A DNA stretch of 64,000 nt from Brachypodium distachyon (taxonomy: Eukaryota > Streptophyta > Magnoliopsida > Poales > Poaceae). Position 1 is the stretch's first letter. Every line of letters starts with the position of its first letter. The position numbers were made by a program, and so were the translations under genes. The notes under the pieces were generated by a model. That model saw only the letters and a program-made list of their open reading frames with translations, ran no database searches and was not told the origin of the DNA. This document shows, piece after piece, positions 10,923 to 22,546 of this stretch. The stretch lies in assembly GCF_000005505.3 (NCBI RefSeq), contig NC_016135.3, positions 21,546,613-21,610,612 on the forward strand, written 5' to 3'.

Positions 10923-13900
10923 TTAACTCTTTACTGCCCAGCGACGCCCTCTTATCTCATAGCCATCAGGCGTCTTATCACCACCTCCCCAACTGTCCAC
11001 AGCAGCCACTGAGCTGAAATCTCTGCGATGTTTTTTGCCCTTCATGACCCCACTGTCACTTGTGCTCCCGCTTAATAGCGGATCATCAATACCACGAACC
11101 GGTCGCTCTGGTGATTTCGCACTCACCCAATTGTCATCCTGGCTTTTCTTATACTTGTCTTTCTTTTTCATCAGTTTGTCAAACCGCTTCTCCACTGGCC
11201 GCACTGCTTGGTTAACAGTGAACTTAAAATCCTTGATCACCTAAAGATAAGAGGTGGAAGATGATACTGTGAGCAGATGCGAAACATTTATCCATCTAAG
11301 AAGAGTGAAGAAGACATGATAAAATAAAATGTATTGACAGTTCCATAGTAAAAGTTGTCCATAGATGTCTACAACTCACATATTCCCCACTGCCGATAAC
11401 GAAGTCTCGAACACTCTCCTTTATGTTTGTTGCACTTCTCTCATCTGGTTCGAACTGTGGAAGCTTCATTTTGCTGGGCCGGTTGCTTTCCCTGATTTCG
11501 TAAGGATCTACAGGCTCAGAAGATACATAATCTCCAAGGACCGAAATGTTTCCAGGTGACTGGTTAGCTAAGAGCTCATAGGGCTTAGCAGGGAACACAT
11601 AGAGGTGAACAACTGAAGCAATGCCCATCTGTGCTGGAGGAAGACATGATGCTATCAGATATCTACAGCAGCTAATCAAGAAACACACCGGGAGTGTAAT
11701 TTCATAAACCTAAAGCTAAGAAAACTTTAAAAAGCAAACCAAACTAAGAAAGACAAAGTACCTCTATGCAAATAATGAAATCTTGAATACTTGATTTTAA
11801 CTCCAAGCTCTGAGCTAAAGGACTTCTAAGCATGCCCAAAGCATACATTATTGCAATCACCACCCCTTGCCACCAAGTCAAGAATACTATTGATTTGAAT
11901 GAAAGAAACTTAGCCAGAGGCTTTATATGTGCCAATTCGTCCTTGGTAGCTGTGTACCATTCTACTAAACAGTACAGGGCCCAAAATTGACTGAAATTCA
12001 GGACTGCAGCAAAGTAAGGGTATCTGCATCAAAAGAGATGTGCAGGGGTTATAAGATAAAATGGAGCAAAACATAAGCATATCGAAAGAAATTCATTGAT
12101 TTAGCTATCTCAGCTTGGGTTTTGAGGGAAAGAGTGGAAAGTGAGATCTAGATTAAACTTTTGATGATTGGGAAGCAAAAGTGAAGCATGTTCTGATCTG
12201 TTTCATTCATCGTGATGAAGATTAAATGAAAAACTCTACAAAGTCAACTCTTCTGCATAAAGAACTCAAGTATGGACAGTACCTTATTCTCATATGAGAC
12301 TAGATAAGCAGAAGAGAGAGAATAATCTTACCCACAACGCAAATTGAATTCACCCTCACAATATACACCGAAAGCTTCTAGAAAAAGAGATAAGCTGGCT
12401 GTGAGTGTCTTTATAATAACCTGCATGAGCAAAGCACTTTAACTAACTTATTCTGAATTTTCCAGAATTAACAAATAGCAATATGAGATAGTGGACATAC
12501 ATATTGGAAGATTCCGAATTTGATAATCTGGTAAAACCGTGTGCCCATTCGCCAGGGTTTCAATATTAAATTCACAGGAAAATGATGGTGTATGATTGCT
12601 TTCTCAGGGGCATCATGCAGAAGGGGTTGTCCAGAACCCGAGCCGCCTTCCCTCTTCAAAAAAGCAATTGTTTTATCTTCCCCACCTACATATAAACACA
12701 TGCAAGTAAAAAAAAACATACAAGTAAACACCCACAAGTACAGAAAAAGGAATTAACAAGCTGCACCAAACACTACAATACATTGCCAAGTCATAGCAGA
12801 ACACAGAGGATGCAAAATGAAAGGAAACAATTATGGTAAGGCAATTAAGATTAAGAGTCATGATACACTTGTCTTAAGACAAACTATGAACTACAAACTC
12901 TTTAGTTCAGCATATGGTGTAAAGATGAGATGATTGCACTTTCTTTTGAAACTGGAACAGACAGGGGAATCGACTGACAGACACCAGCTGGACCACCAAT
13001 TCATAGGTGGAAAACATTTTTTAATATTCCTACTAATTTAAATTATGCAGTTGTCTTTAAAAAAAATTCATGCATCAGCTAAAACAGTTAAGTTTTTGCG
13101 CATGTGAAAACAAGAAAGTATCTTTTGTATCAGCAAAAAAAAACCAGACTAACGCCATTTGTTTTGAGCTCTTTGGCCAATATGAATCAGAAGCAGCTCC
13201 CAAAAAGGCACCACTTCTTCAAGCTCCTAGATACCTCGACGCCTGTGATGCTCACTAGGCTTTGTGTGGTCAGATGGACATTCACTGATGACACATTGCA
13301 GTATCGCACAAGTAGAGGAATCTCTTTTGTGGTACCATTCAGCTTGCTAGGCCCTTATCTCTCGCTAACTTCCCAAAATTGCCCTAAGTAAAGTAGTGTA
13401 CAAGAGGGGTCTACTCTGTAAACTAAATTGCCCTGTTCAGTCATAACCACTGGTTCAATGCTTCTTGTATAAACCGGTGGCTTCGAACAACATTTTTCCG
13501 GCCCAGCCAAGAGTTTGATCTTTCGGGATTTGGGGATAAGGGAGCGTTGATGCCTCTGGTTAAATTTCTTTCCCGGGAAGTCCAGTCTGGTTTCATACTA
13601 TGCTATAAATCAACTGAGAAAACCATGCGATCTAGTATTCATATGTACAGGGCAATAATGAAGTCAAGAGGCACTCCCACCACAAGGTTGAGTTGTTCAA
13701 AAGTATGTTTTACCCGTATTCTGCAAAAGGAAATTTTAAGTGCGAAGTATAGCAACAGCCTGAACATTAGCACTTCAAAGCAAAAAGTGTATCTTTATCA
13801 GTTGTCCAAATCTACACTAAATACAAGTAAAGAAGAAAAGGTAACTGCTGCAGGTAACAAAGTAGAGGTAATCACAATGTCACTAGACACAACTTACCTA

Positions 13901-14474
13901 AACATGCAGTAATATATCTTCCAAAGCAGTACATAGCAAATGCCTCATAACCATCGCGCAAGATTCCACAGTAAACATTGGTATTTGGATCTATCAAAGA
14001 AACATACTGTTCAAAAAGAAGAACAATATCATTAGTACATTACACATATTGTTGAAATAATTTAACACATGGAGAAATCGACTAGAGGTTTTACCGACTC
14101 AATTGCATAGCAAGGTACCATCAAGATAACACCGAGAACAAATTTCTGTTCCTGCATAAGTAGAGCAAAACACAAAACTGTAAAAAAAGTGCTTCTTATA
14201 CTACTTGTAACGACTGACGGGGATCGACCTTCTTTTCCTCAAAAAATACTACTCCGGACTTGTAAACAAAACTAGGTAAAAAAAACTGATGACAAAGTTC
14301 AGTAATAGAAAAGCAGATAACCTCTGGGTTGTTGTACGCCGAGAGATGCTCAAATATCAGGTACATGGAGAGGGACAAGGCAAGCAGCACAAAGAATCCA
14401 GCAACCAGCGTGGCCCATGTGGGAGCTGTGTACTGCGCCATCAAGGGCATGAGGAGCTCCAAATTGACCCTCAT
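10923..14474 (-). CDS. LAZ1 homolog / TMEM184 (DUF300, Ost-alpha-like) membrane protein
   Basis: The eight coding exons (minus strand, 5' to 3') are 14474-14322, 14151-14095, 14006-13898, 12685-12501, 12420-12332, 12023-11762, 11628-11380 and 11240-10923: 1422 bp, 473 aa, all GT-AG and in phase. The family (organic solute transporter Ost-alpha/TMEM184, DUF300) has seven membrane segments. Arabidopsis LAZ1 acts in tonoplast/brassinosteroid signalling and autophagic cell death. Visible marks are an N-terminal segment (TLVAGFFVLLALSLSMYLIF), the YCGILRDGYEAFAMYCFGRY region, TLTASLSLFLEAFG, NFSQFWALYCLVEWY, LTWWQGVVIAIMYALG, and VVHLYVFPAKPYE at about residue 320, followed by a long hydrophilic tail. 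Length fits the family (about 480). The chosen start begins MRVNLELLMPL, but the frame is open upstream to an ATG at 14774 (see findings). Intron 3, about 1.2 kb, is the longest. Confidence 0.92.
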
Positions 14475-14836
14475 GGCGGCCGGGAAGCACTTGTTCGCGG
14501 CGCGGGGGGACGATCGACGGGCGGCCAATTCTGACCTACCCAAGAGGATGCGCGGGGAACATAGGGGGCGTTCCCGGCGTGCGAAGAAATCTGACCTACC
14601 GGAGAGGCACGGCGCGGGAGCGATCGATGGGCCGCCGAGTCCGCGGTTGGATCGAGGCGATTTGGGCGTCGCGTTGCGGCGGGAGGGCTCTCCGGGTGAT
14701 TTCCGGCGAGACGGAGCGGCGGAGAGGGGAGGCGAGGAGTCCCGAGTCGTGACGGCGTCGGCGGTCTGTTCCACCCTCTGTCCTGTGGGCCGGCGGCTTC
14801 TGCAAGGTGATGACTTGGCAGAAAGGTTTTAACCAA

Positions 14837-16144
14837 ACCAGCTGCCTACTAAGGTCAAACGGAGACCAAATCGCGGTCCAGCTGGGCCTCTGCAGCCCAC
14901 ACAGAAAAAGGCCCAACCGATCAATCGACCTGTCAGGCCCGCCAGAATCTCGTTTCTCTGCATTGCTTCTTCTGCAGTCTGCACTGATGACTCTGCATCA
15001 TCCTCTCCGCGGATCTCCTTCGCTTCTTTTATTTTCCCACCCCCTTCTTGATTCCGCTATCCCACTTTCCAGCATCCCCTGTCATCGGCGATGGGTATCA
15101 ATCGGTAAGGTACAGACGTACAGTAGGGGATTGATTAGCCGGCCTCTCCACGATTTTGGGATCGATTGCTCCATCACTGATGTGTTATCAAAGGGTAAGA
15201 GTATGATTGGTTTGCACTCAAAATCTACTTCTGACAATATTTGAAGACCATAATTCTGGTTGTTTTTTGGCTAGTCGCAAGAAATTTAAATCAGTATGAC
15301 TCCTTTCCCACTCTTTTTTTACAGCACACTCCTTTCCCACTCTAGCTTATCTGTTTTATCAACATTGACCAAACTATGGGCAAAGTAAAACCTTGGCCAC
15401 ATTTGGGCTCAAATCAAACATATTTTCAGTCTACCTAAATTTTGCGCTTGATCCTATTAGCATAGATAGACCAATGATTTTTTTTTTTGCCGGAGGGTGC
15501 ACTTGGGTTCTCACATCAAACAAATGCAAACCACCAGCGGACTGTAGCTGGCACAGGCTACCTAGTGCAATATAAATAAATAAATGTAGATAAGTATTTC
15601 CAATGCGTATAGCACAAAGAAATTCTTCTGCGGTACAAAGATATTTTCTTGGACAGAAGCATAGTTTTATATTTAACATCACTATAGAAAGAATTAAGAA
15701 AAGAACCACGACAAATTGTTCAATGTTATGCAATCATTTTCGAATGCCAGAATCTGGACGGAACCACTGTATATTTCATGTATCCAACAATTCGAACAAC
15801 AAAATGGAACTCCAGCAGATTCTTTACCATCTCGCAGAAGAAAAGAGAGGTTATTGCTTCATTTCATGCAAACACATGTTCTTTACAAGGTTCCACAACA
15901 CTAAAACGAAGGCTAAACCATTATTAGCCGCGGCATAATCGGATGGACTGACTACTCAGATTGTCGTTCATGACATAACATATACATACTAAGATTATTG
16001 CAACGTCACAAGTGTGCTGTAAGGAAATCTGATGCACTTCTGTGCAACATCGACACATTTTCCTTGTTTTGAGAGCAAAGCTAAAATCTATCCAGAGGAA
16101 TAGATTCAACAAGATCGCAGCCGAATATTCATTGCCTCACCTGA
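14837..16144. other. Intergenic: LAZ1 promoter side and cyclin 3' flank
   Basis: This lies between the 5' end of the LAZ1-type gene and the stop of the cyclin gene, both on the minus strand. The first 250 bp are GC-rich and should hold the LAZ1 promoter. The rest is AT-rich, has no supported gene, and includes the cyclin 3' UTR next to 16145. Confidence 0.5.
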
Positions 16145-19100
16145 CTACAGTAGTAAGAACACCGCAGGCTCCACTTTTGCTGCACACCCGAACTTGAGTG
16201 TACTGTATTTCCGGTGCACGCCTGTAAGCTTGCCTCCTCCGGCCTTTTGGTGGAATTGTACCATCATGTTGGAGCACTCACTAACAGAACAAACAAAGAA
16301 AGAGAAACAAATGAATAGACAAGTCATGATGACCCTTGTAAATGACATACATATTTGTAAATACGGGTAATTAGTAACTGAACGCAAACTTACATGAGCT
16401 GATCTCTGGAGTATCTGCTATGTAACTCACAGATCTTTGTCCAGTGCCGGCAATGATTGATAGCACATTGTGCAGTGTAAACCGCAGCGGCAGCAAGCAG
16501 CGAAGGGCGGTACTTGAGCATTTGGTATTCAACCAGGCATAGCTCAAGCATGAAAAAGGAAACTAGCTCTAGCTGTAATTACAACATGCATGGAGTTGTG
16601 TCAGTCGCAAAGGCAAAATTTTAATTTTGTGAGTTGCTATTCAAATATGAAAATTCTAAGCAGTAGGTTATGATAATTCACCTGCTTGTCAGAATCTGCT
16701 GCCTTCAGAAATCTTCTCATAAAAACATATGGTGTTGGTACGGACATGTTGAACTGCAGAGTGTTTAGAATCAACTTTTCCTGCTCAAATAGAAGGTTTG
16801 CCTATTAGTATGGAACAAGCTGTAACATACATTAGAATAAAGAAATCATCAGAAGGTTACAATTGATGACTTTTGTCATGGTGAACCAATTATGTAAATA
16901 AAAATGTACTGTAAACATATTTCCACAATGCATTGACCATGCATTTAGTGGGAGTGCATACTGTATTTTTTTTTGGGTAATGCATAGTCTATTTAATGAT
17001 ATTACCATTTCCAGAATCTGTCCTCTCGTATAAGCCCGGTCAGAAATTAGCACCAGATCTTCAACAACTGGAACTGAGACTTCCTCATATTTACATGCAA
17101 GAAGCATAGCTGTCACTCCAACTAGCTGCAGCTTCTTCCTTGGCACTACCTTTTTTTCTAAGAATCTGTCGATTATGTTGACCGTAAGAAAGAGTGTCTC
17201 ATCCATCAACTCAAACTTGTAATGAACCTATCAAAAATAATATAATGTATGAGTCCCAAATTCACAGTTTCAGATTAGTACAATTTACAAGATTGAGAAA
17301 GTCCAGGGTTTGCAAGCTTTTCTACCTCAATGAGCCAATCTACCAGAATAGCTCTCATCTTTTCATTTATGTCTTCTTGACTGGACATGTAATCAGGGTG
17401 CACACAACTTGTCTCCTGCATAAAACCGTATTGGTATCTAGTAATACTTAAATAAAAGTTAAGGAGCCCAAACCCTTGAACACACAACAGGAGAAAGAGC
17501 ACTACTAGCACATGCTTTTGAGTCATGTCAATGAGCACATTGCTATCAGCTGCCACAAAAATGTTTTCCATTTTGAGTATAATTTGCATCAAGGAGATCA
17601 CAATTTGTTATGAGCACATATCAGCAAAACAAGGATAGTATATTTGACATAAAACAAGATGAGAAGGCAGTGTTGTTATCGTGTTTTAGCTTGACGATTG
17701 TTATTACAAGGAGAGGGAAGACCATCACAAAATCCCTACCTTGCAATAAACTACTCTAAGTTTCACTCAAAATCCATGGACATTATAATTCATGTCGCAC
17801 TGTCACTTAGTGATGCAAGGACAATATATTTGACCTAAGCATAATTATGGAAAGGCGAGGTTGTTGTTGCGTTTTAGCTTCACAATTGTATATATAGATG
17901 AACCAGTTCCAGTGTCTCCCAATGTCCCATTGCCTCTTGCAGCTTGTTTGGCACCCCTCATTTCATTTCATTTGGTACAAATGAAATGAAATCTAATTTT
18001 TGGTACGATTTCATTTGGTTGAATTTGAATTCCGGATTCAAAAATCATGTTTGTCTACCACATGGATTTGTAGAGTTAGAGACAATTCCAGAGAAATGAT
18101 GGCTTGTAGAGAGGAATTGAGGTTAGTTGTATTGTGATTCCATGGAATTGCAAATTGAATTCATGTAGTCAATTACGTGCCAACCAAACAAGTTAGTTTC
18201 TAGAATTCAAAATGAATTCCACAATTCTAGTCCAAAATGATGGGTGCCAAACAAGCTGTTAGTGTCATATCACAATCGCTCCAACCAAAAGTTTCAGCAT
18301 TTTATACTCAAATTAGTTTCTCAACAGCGTGGAAGATCCTAATCCTTATCAGTAACTTCATTTTCAGGAAGGCATCTTTTTTGTTAATGCATTTCATTAA
18401 AGCATACTACAATAATATTGTTGTGTGAAGTGTACTAATTACAGGATCCCGGACAAATTCATTTATTTTATGTTCTTTGCATAGGGAAATCTTAGTCATT
18501 CAAGCATAATTAACTAAAGCATCTGGCAACTCCTCCACATTTCATAGAAAATCCATCATTTCTTTTCTTTCCTTTTACAAAATGTAGATACACATTACGA
18601 AATGAGGAAGAGCAGATCACCTCATTTTCTCTGTAGAACTTGTATATCTCTTCGACATACTCAGTTGCAGCAAGCGGATTCCCCAAGTCGGCACTGTCGA
18701 TATCCATGAGAGATTCATCCACATTCTCGTTCTGCTCTTCCTCATCCTGCAGTACCAAATTTATCAGTAAGTTGGATCCATCCCCTTCACAGCATTAAGC
18801 ATCACAGACGATATACCATTTCATCATTATCGTCAACCGACTCAATGTCGTCGTCAGTAGTGCCATCGGGAATGGGCTCATTATGGGGATCAACTCCTGG
18901 TGCTACTGGCTCACCTCCGGGATTCAAGGAGGCCGCGAATTTCCTAATTACCAGAGTACCATCAGATCAATGCTTTGTTCCAAGAAAGTCAGAGCACAAG
19001 AACAGTGCGCGTCCTAACCTCGTCACAGGGCGGCGGCTCACCGGTGCCGGCTTCTGCTCATCCCTCTTCTTCCTGAAAAGAAAGGGAGCGCCGCGCCCGG

Positions 19101-19442
19101 ATTAGAATCTCGATCCAATAGACAATGGGGAGAAAAAAAAATATTTTTGCAAGATCTTTAAGGTCCTTAGACTAGGGGATTACTCTAGCATCGGTTTCTT
19201 GGCGATTGCGCAGGGGTACGGCTGAGCCCCCACGTGGTTGTTGATGTCCCTGAGCGGTCTCCGGTTCCCCATATCTGCACCGATCAAGGACATATCGAGA
19301 GATCAGAAAGGGGGATCGCGACGCCGCAGGAAACAAAACCACATCAAGAAACCAAGAAATCGAGCCGCGGCGGCAGCGCACCTCGGACGCTGGGCACGGG
19401 CTTCCCCACCACCGGCCTCCGGTTCTCCCTCGCCCTCTCCAT
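16145..19442 (-). CDS. CYCB2: G2/mitotic-specific B2-type cyclin
   Basis: The ten exons are 19442-19382, 19274-19184, 19072-19019, 18943-18817, 18746-18621, 17415-17326, 17227-17006, 16780-16682, 16572-16394 and 16280-16145: 1185 bp, 394 aa, with frames and phases all agreeing. An N-terminal destruction box fits RxxLxxIxN exactly (RRPLRDINN, residues 25-33), so APC/C-mediated removal at anaphase is expected. The N cyclin box has [20 protein letters not shown] (about residues 173-192) and [10 protein letters not shown]. The C cyclin fold follows from about residue 270 ([40 protein letters not shown]). It should partner a CDK at G2/M. Length and exon pattern match plant CYCB2 genes. Intron 5 (17416-18620) carries a MITE. 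Three MSA cores lie upstream. Confidence 0.95.
17941..18256. mobile_element. Non-autonomous DNA transposon (about 316 bp) in cyclin intron 5
   Basis: The ends AGCTTGTTTGGCACCC and GGGTGCCAAACAAGCT are a perfect 16-bp inverted pair (17 bp with the preceding C). Inside there are more paired ATTTCATTT/AAATGAAAT motifs. I saw no clear target-site duplication, so the superfamily (hAT-like or other) is uncertain. It is wholly intronic and leaves the splice sites intact. Confidence 0.75.
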
Positions 19443-19944
19443 CGCCGACGCCGCTGCACCTACACACCCAAAAAGTCGATTCGTCCCCTTCAGGATCCAA
19501 GAACTCCGGTATACAGAACGGAATCGCGATTGAGGAACGGGACGCACCCCCTAGACGCGGATGCGGATCGCACTTCTCCGATCCAGGCGAGAAACGGGGC
19601 TGTGGGCTACGAATGCTGCAAGATGCCCATGCGGAAGGGGGATACAAACCGCGGCGGCGGCGGCGTTAATAGCAGTAACAGGAGGCGTACCCGTACAACA
19701 ACGGCAACGCCTCCAATCCCTATTTCTCTCTCTCCCCCCTCTCTGACCGCGTCGGGATTTGAAGGCGGAGAGAGAGAGGGAAAGATTCAGATTTTGGCGA
19801 TTTGTTTTTTGTTTCGTTCTGTGGGGAGGAAGGGGGAAGGAGAAACAAAAATGAGAGAGTGAGGGTGTCACGTACGAGAAAGGAGGGGGTTTGTCTGCGG
19901 GAGAGAGAGAGGGGGAAAACGGGAGCGGCCGGTGAGGGTTTGAA

Positions 19945-19971
19945 AACGGCAGAGCGAACGGCCAACGGCTA
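19945..19971 (-). promoter_or_regulatory. Cluster of three AACGG mitosis-specific activator (MSA) cores
   Basis: AACGG occurs at 19945-19949, 19957-19961 and 19964-19968 (written on the + strand). The third, CCAACGGCTA, matches the MSA consensus YCYAACGGYYA at all but the first base. They lie about 500 bp upstream of the cyclin ATG. MSA elements are bound by three-repeat MYB3R factors and drive G2/M expression of plant B-type cyclins. They work in either orientation in known promoters. Confidence 0.75.
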
Positions 19972-20713
19972 GTGGGCCGCGCGCACGTGCTTTCAAATTC
20001 GCCCGGTCCGTGTGGGGCGCCCTTGGACCCGGGCCTGCTTTAGGTTTTGGGCTAGATCTCCGTCACGGCGCTTCCTATCCTTCCTGTTAACGCTGACCTC
20101 AGCCATGGGTTCTTATCTGGTGGTCTTTATTCTCAAAAAAATAAAAAATAAAATCTGGAGCGGGTCTAGGGAGCCGTCAAAGACACGCGGAACAGGCTGG
20201 TGGGGGATGAACGGATGATGCTTCTGGGACCACAAGTCAGTCGTGGCAAACGCCCAAAACTTCAAACCAGAAGGGTTGGTGGGTGATCTTGTGTTGAAAA
20301 AAAAAAAGGAAAAGTGCAAATTTCCCGGTGTCAAAGAACGACAGAGAGAGGAAACAGTTACAGCCGGATGTGCATGCATTTAAGCGATAAGATCTGCGTC
20401 AAAAGAAATGCACAAGTTTAGTGCATTTCTTTCTGTTCTTAAAGCCCTGAGAGTTGATTTCTTTTGCTACACAAAAATGTTCTGTCTTACGTGAGACGTT
20501 GTTCATCCTTGGTGCCAAACCTCTTTTCTTTGACATCCTATCAGTTGCAGATAGGGACGCAAGCGAGATTCTACTTAATCGACATGCTAGTTCAAACATG
20601 TGGTAACCCATTTGCATCGCTGGTTGCACATGCATGGTCTAGGACAAGGCATGCCCGATAAATCGAGATCCTTTGTCAAATTTGAAATCAATATCTATGC
20701 ACAGTAAAAAAAC

Positions 20714-20782
20714 TATTCTCTCTGATCCTTAATAAGACTGATGTACTAAATCTCCGACACTTATTATGAATCGGAAGGAGTA
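20714..20782. mobile_element. Short Stowaway-like MITE derivative
   Basis: TA-TTCTCTCTGATCCTTAATAA pairs with TTATTATGAATCGGAAGGAG-TA across only about 70 bp, an internally deleted element with diverged ends. Confidence 0.6.
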
Positions 20783-21490
20783 CGAAACAATGTTATACAT
20801 AGGACACAGTATTTTTGCGTGACTTGTACAAATTGATTAGAGGCGACTAGTGAAAGAAAAACATTATATGTTAACACATAGGATAGATAATTCGTTTATT
20901 TTGAAACATCATGGCTTAATAAATGAGACCAACCTAAGTACTCATCACTTTGTCCCGAACTAATCGATAACACAATAGTCTTGCCACGCAGTAAGATGAT
21001 TGCATTAAATGAATGATTTTAGGTGATTATAGGGTGATCTTTTTGTCATTTCATGCCTTGTGCGCCTGGAAAGGCAAAGGGAAAGGGACAGAAAGATTGG
21101 TGCTGTGCATGTGGTTTGTATGAGTGTGGTCTTTGTAACCTAAAAAAAGGTGATGTGAGTTTACCTAAGTTAATTAACTTACACAAAATATCAAGACGTA
21201 TTGGGTTGGTCAAGAAAAAACAGACTATCTGGAGAACTTTGCATGAAATACTTACGATGTTGTGGGGTTTAAATGAAAATCGATAGGAGGACCATTTTTT
21301 TAATAACAAAATTCATCTAAACCATCAGAACACTTCCGCCAACCTAGTGGAGCAATTTTTTCCTGAAAATGAAAGCTTTATTGATCTCAGTGACCAAGAC
21401 ATTTGTCCCATGTTGCAGCATATTTCCATGAGTGGATATATTTCCCCACCGAAATATGGTCTTAAACACGGTTCATAAATTTAGAAAACG

Positions 21491-21603
21491 TACTCCTTCC
21501 TTCCCATATTAAATGATTCAAATTTGTTCAAATACGGATATATCTATGCTTAAAAAAATATTTATGTACATGTATAGAATGTCACTTAATATGGGACGGG
21601 AGC
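21491..21603. mobile_element. Stowaway-type MITE
   Basis: It begins TACTCCTTCCTTCCCATATTA and ends TTAATATGGGACGGGAGCA. The inner arms pair, and the terminal bases have diverged from the perfect CTCCCTCCGTCC form. Confidence 0.7.
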
Positions 21604-22546
21604 AGCATAGTTTATTGCTTGCTGGGAGCATGGGAGTATTTTTCTTTCTAAAAGTTTCTAAAAGGTAATTAGGCTGGGCGGCGCCCTGACAGCGCATTGC
21701 ACAGAATAGAAGTTAGGGAGTCTCCGGTGCTCATGGGACATGATTGGCGTTGCAAGTTTGCCTGGGGATGATAATACAAAAATGAGCCGTGCCAGTGCTT
21801 CGTCAGCAAAATAACGGGGCAGGCAGACACTGCTGCACTGCGCCTGTCGAATTTGACTGATTGTCGCCAGCGTGGACTGGCCGATTTGAAAACCTTACAA
21901 TGTTTGAGCCGTTGAGATGAGTGGTCGCATGTATCTGACATGACATCCGTGATGCCGGATGGTCGGTTCACAGCTCAATGCAGGAAAAAGTAGGAGTACT
22001 AGCATAACTTAGTTTTTTGGCCAGTTCTTAACCTCATGGGCAGCTTTGTACACTATTTGTCAAACAAAAAAGCTACGCTGATCGAACACAAAACAACCTT
22101 TCGGTTTTCAAGTTCTTAGAAACTTGTTAATTTTCAAAAGAGAAACATTGCTAAAACTACTCTCGGTTGAGCAACGCCAAGTACAGAATATAACCTCTCT
22201 GCAAAAATGCCTCTTGCAAATGCACAGCGCAAACCAATTCAAACGATATAGTACTACCAAACGTTGGCACTTGGATTCACGCATTGAACAGATACAAACC
22301 ACCAGCTGAACTGTAATAAACACAAGCTACACTGATCTACATACTCAACTCACACTTCCTTCTCCACATGCCGACACCAACGAATCTAGTTCTGTAACTG
22401 AGCTTAACTAATGCACAACCTATTCTATGAATCTATAAAGATTGCTTCCGCCTCTAGAAATGGTGTACTCCTCGCTGTTCCTCCTGCACGCGGTGAGATG
22501 GATATGTACATGGAAATGCTTTGCAAACATCCTAAATGTTTAGCTA

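Noticed and set aside
21046..21309. Cys-rich 77-87 codon frames (WCCACGLYECGLC)
   Set aside because: The Cys run suggested a small zinc protein, but there is no gene context or splice support and the opposite strand is equally open.
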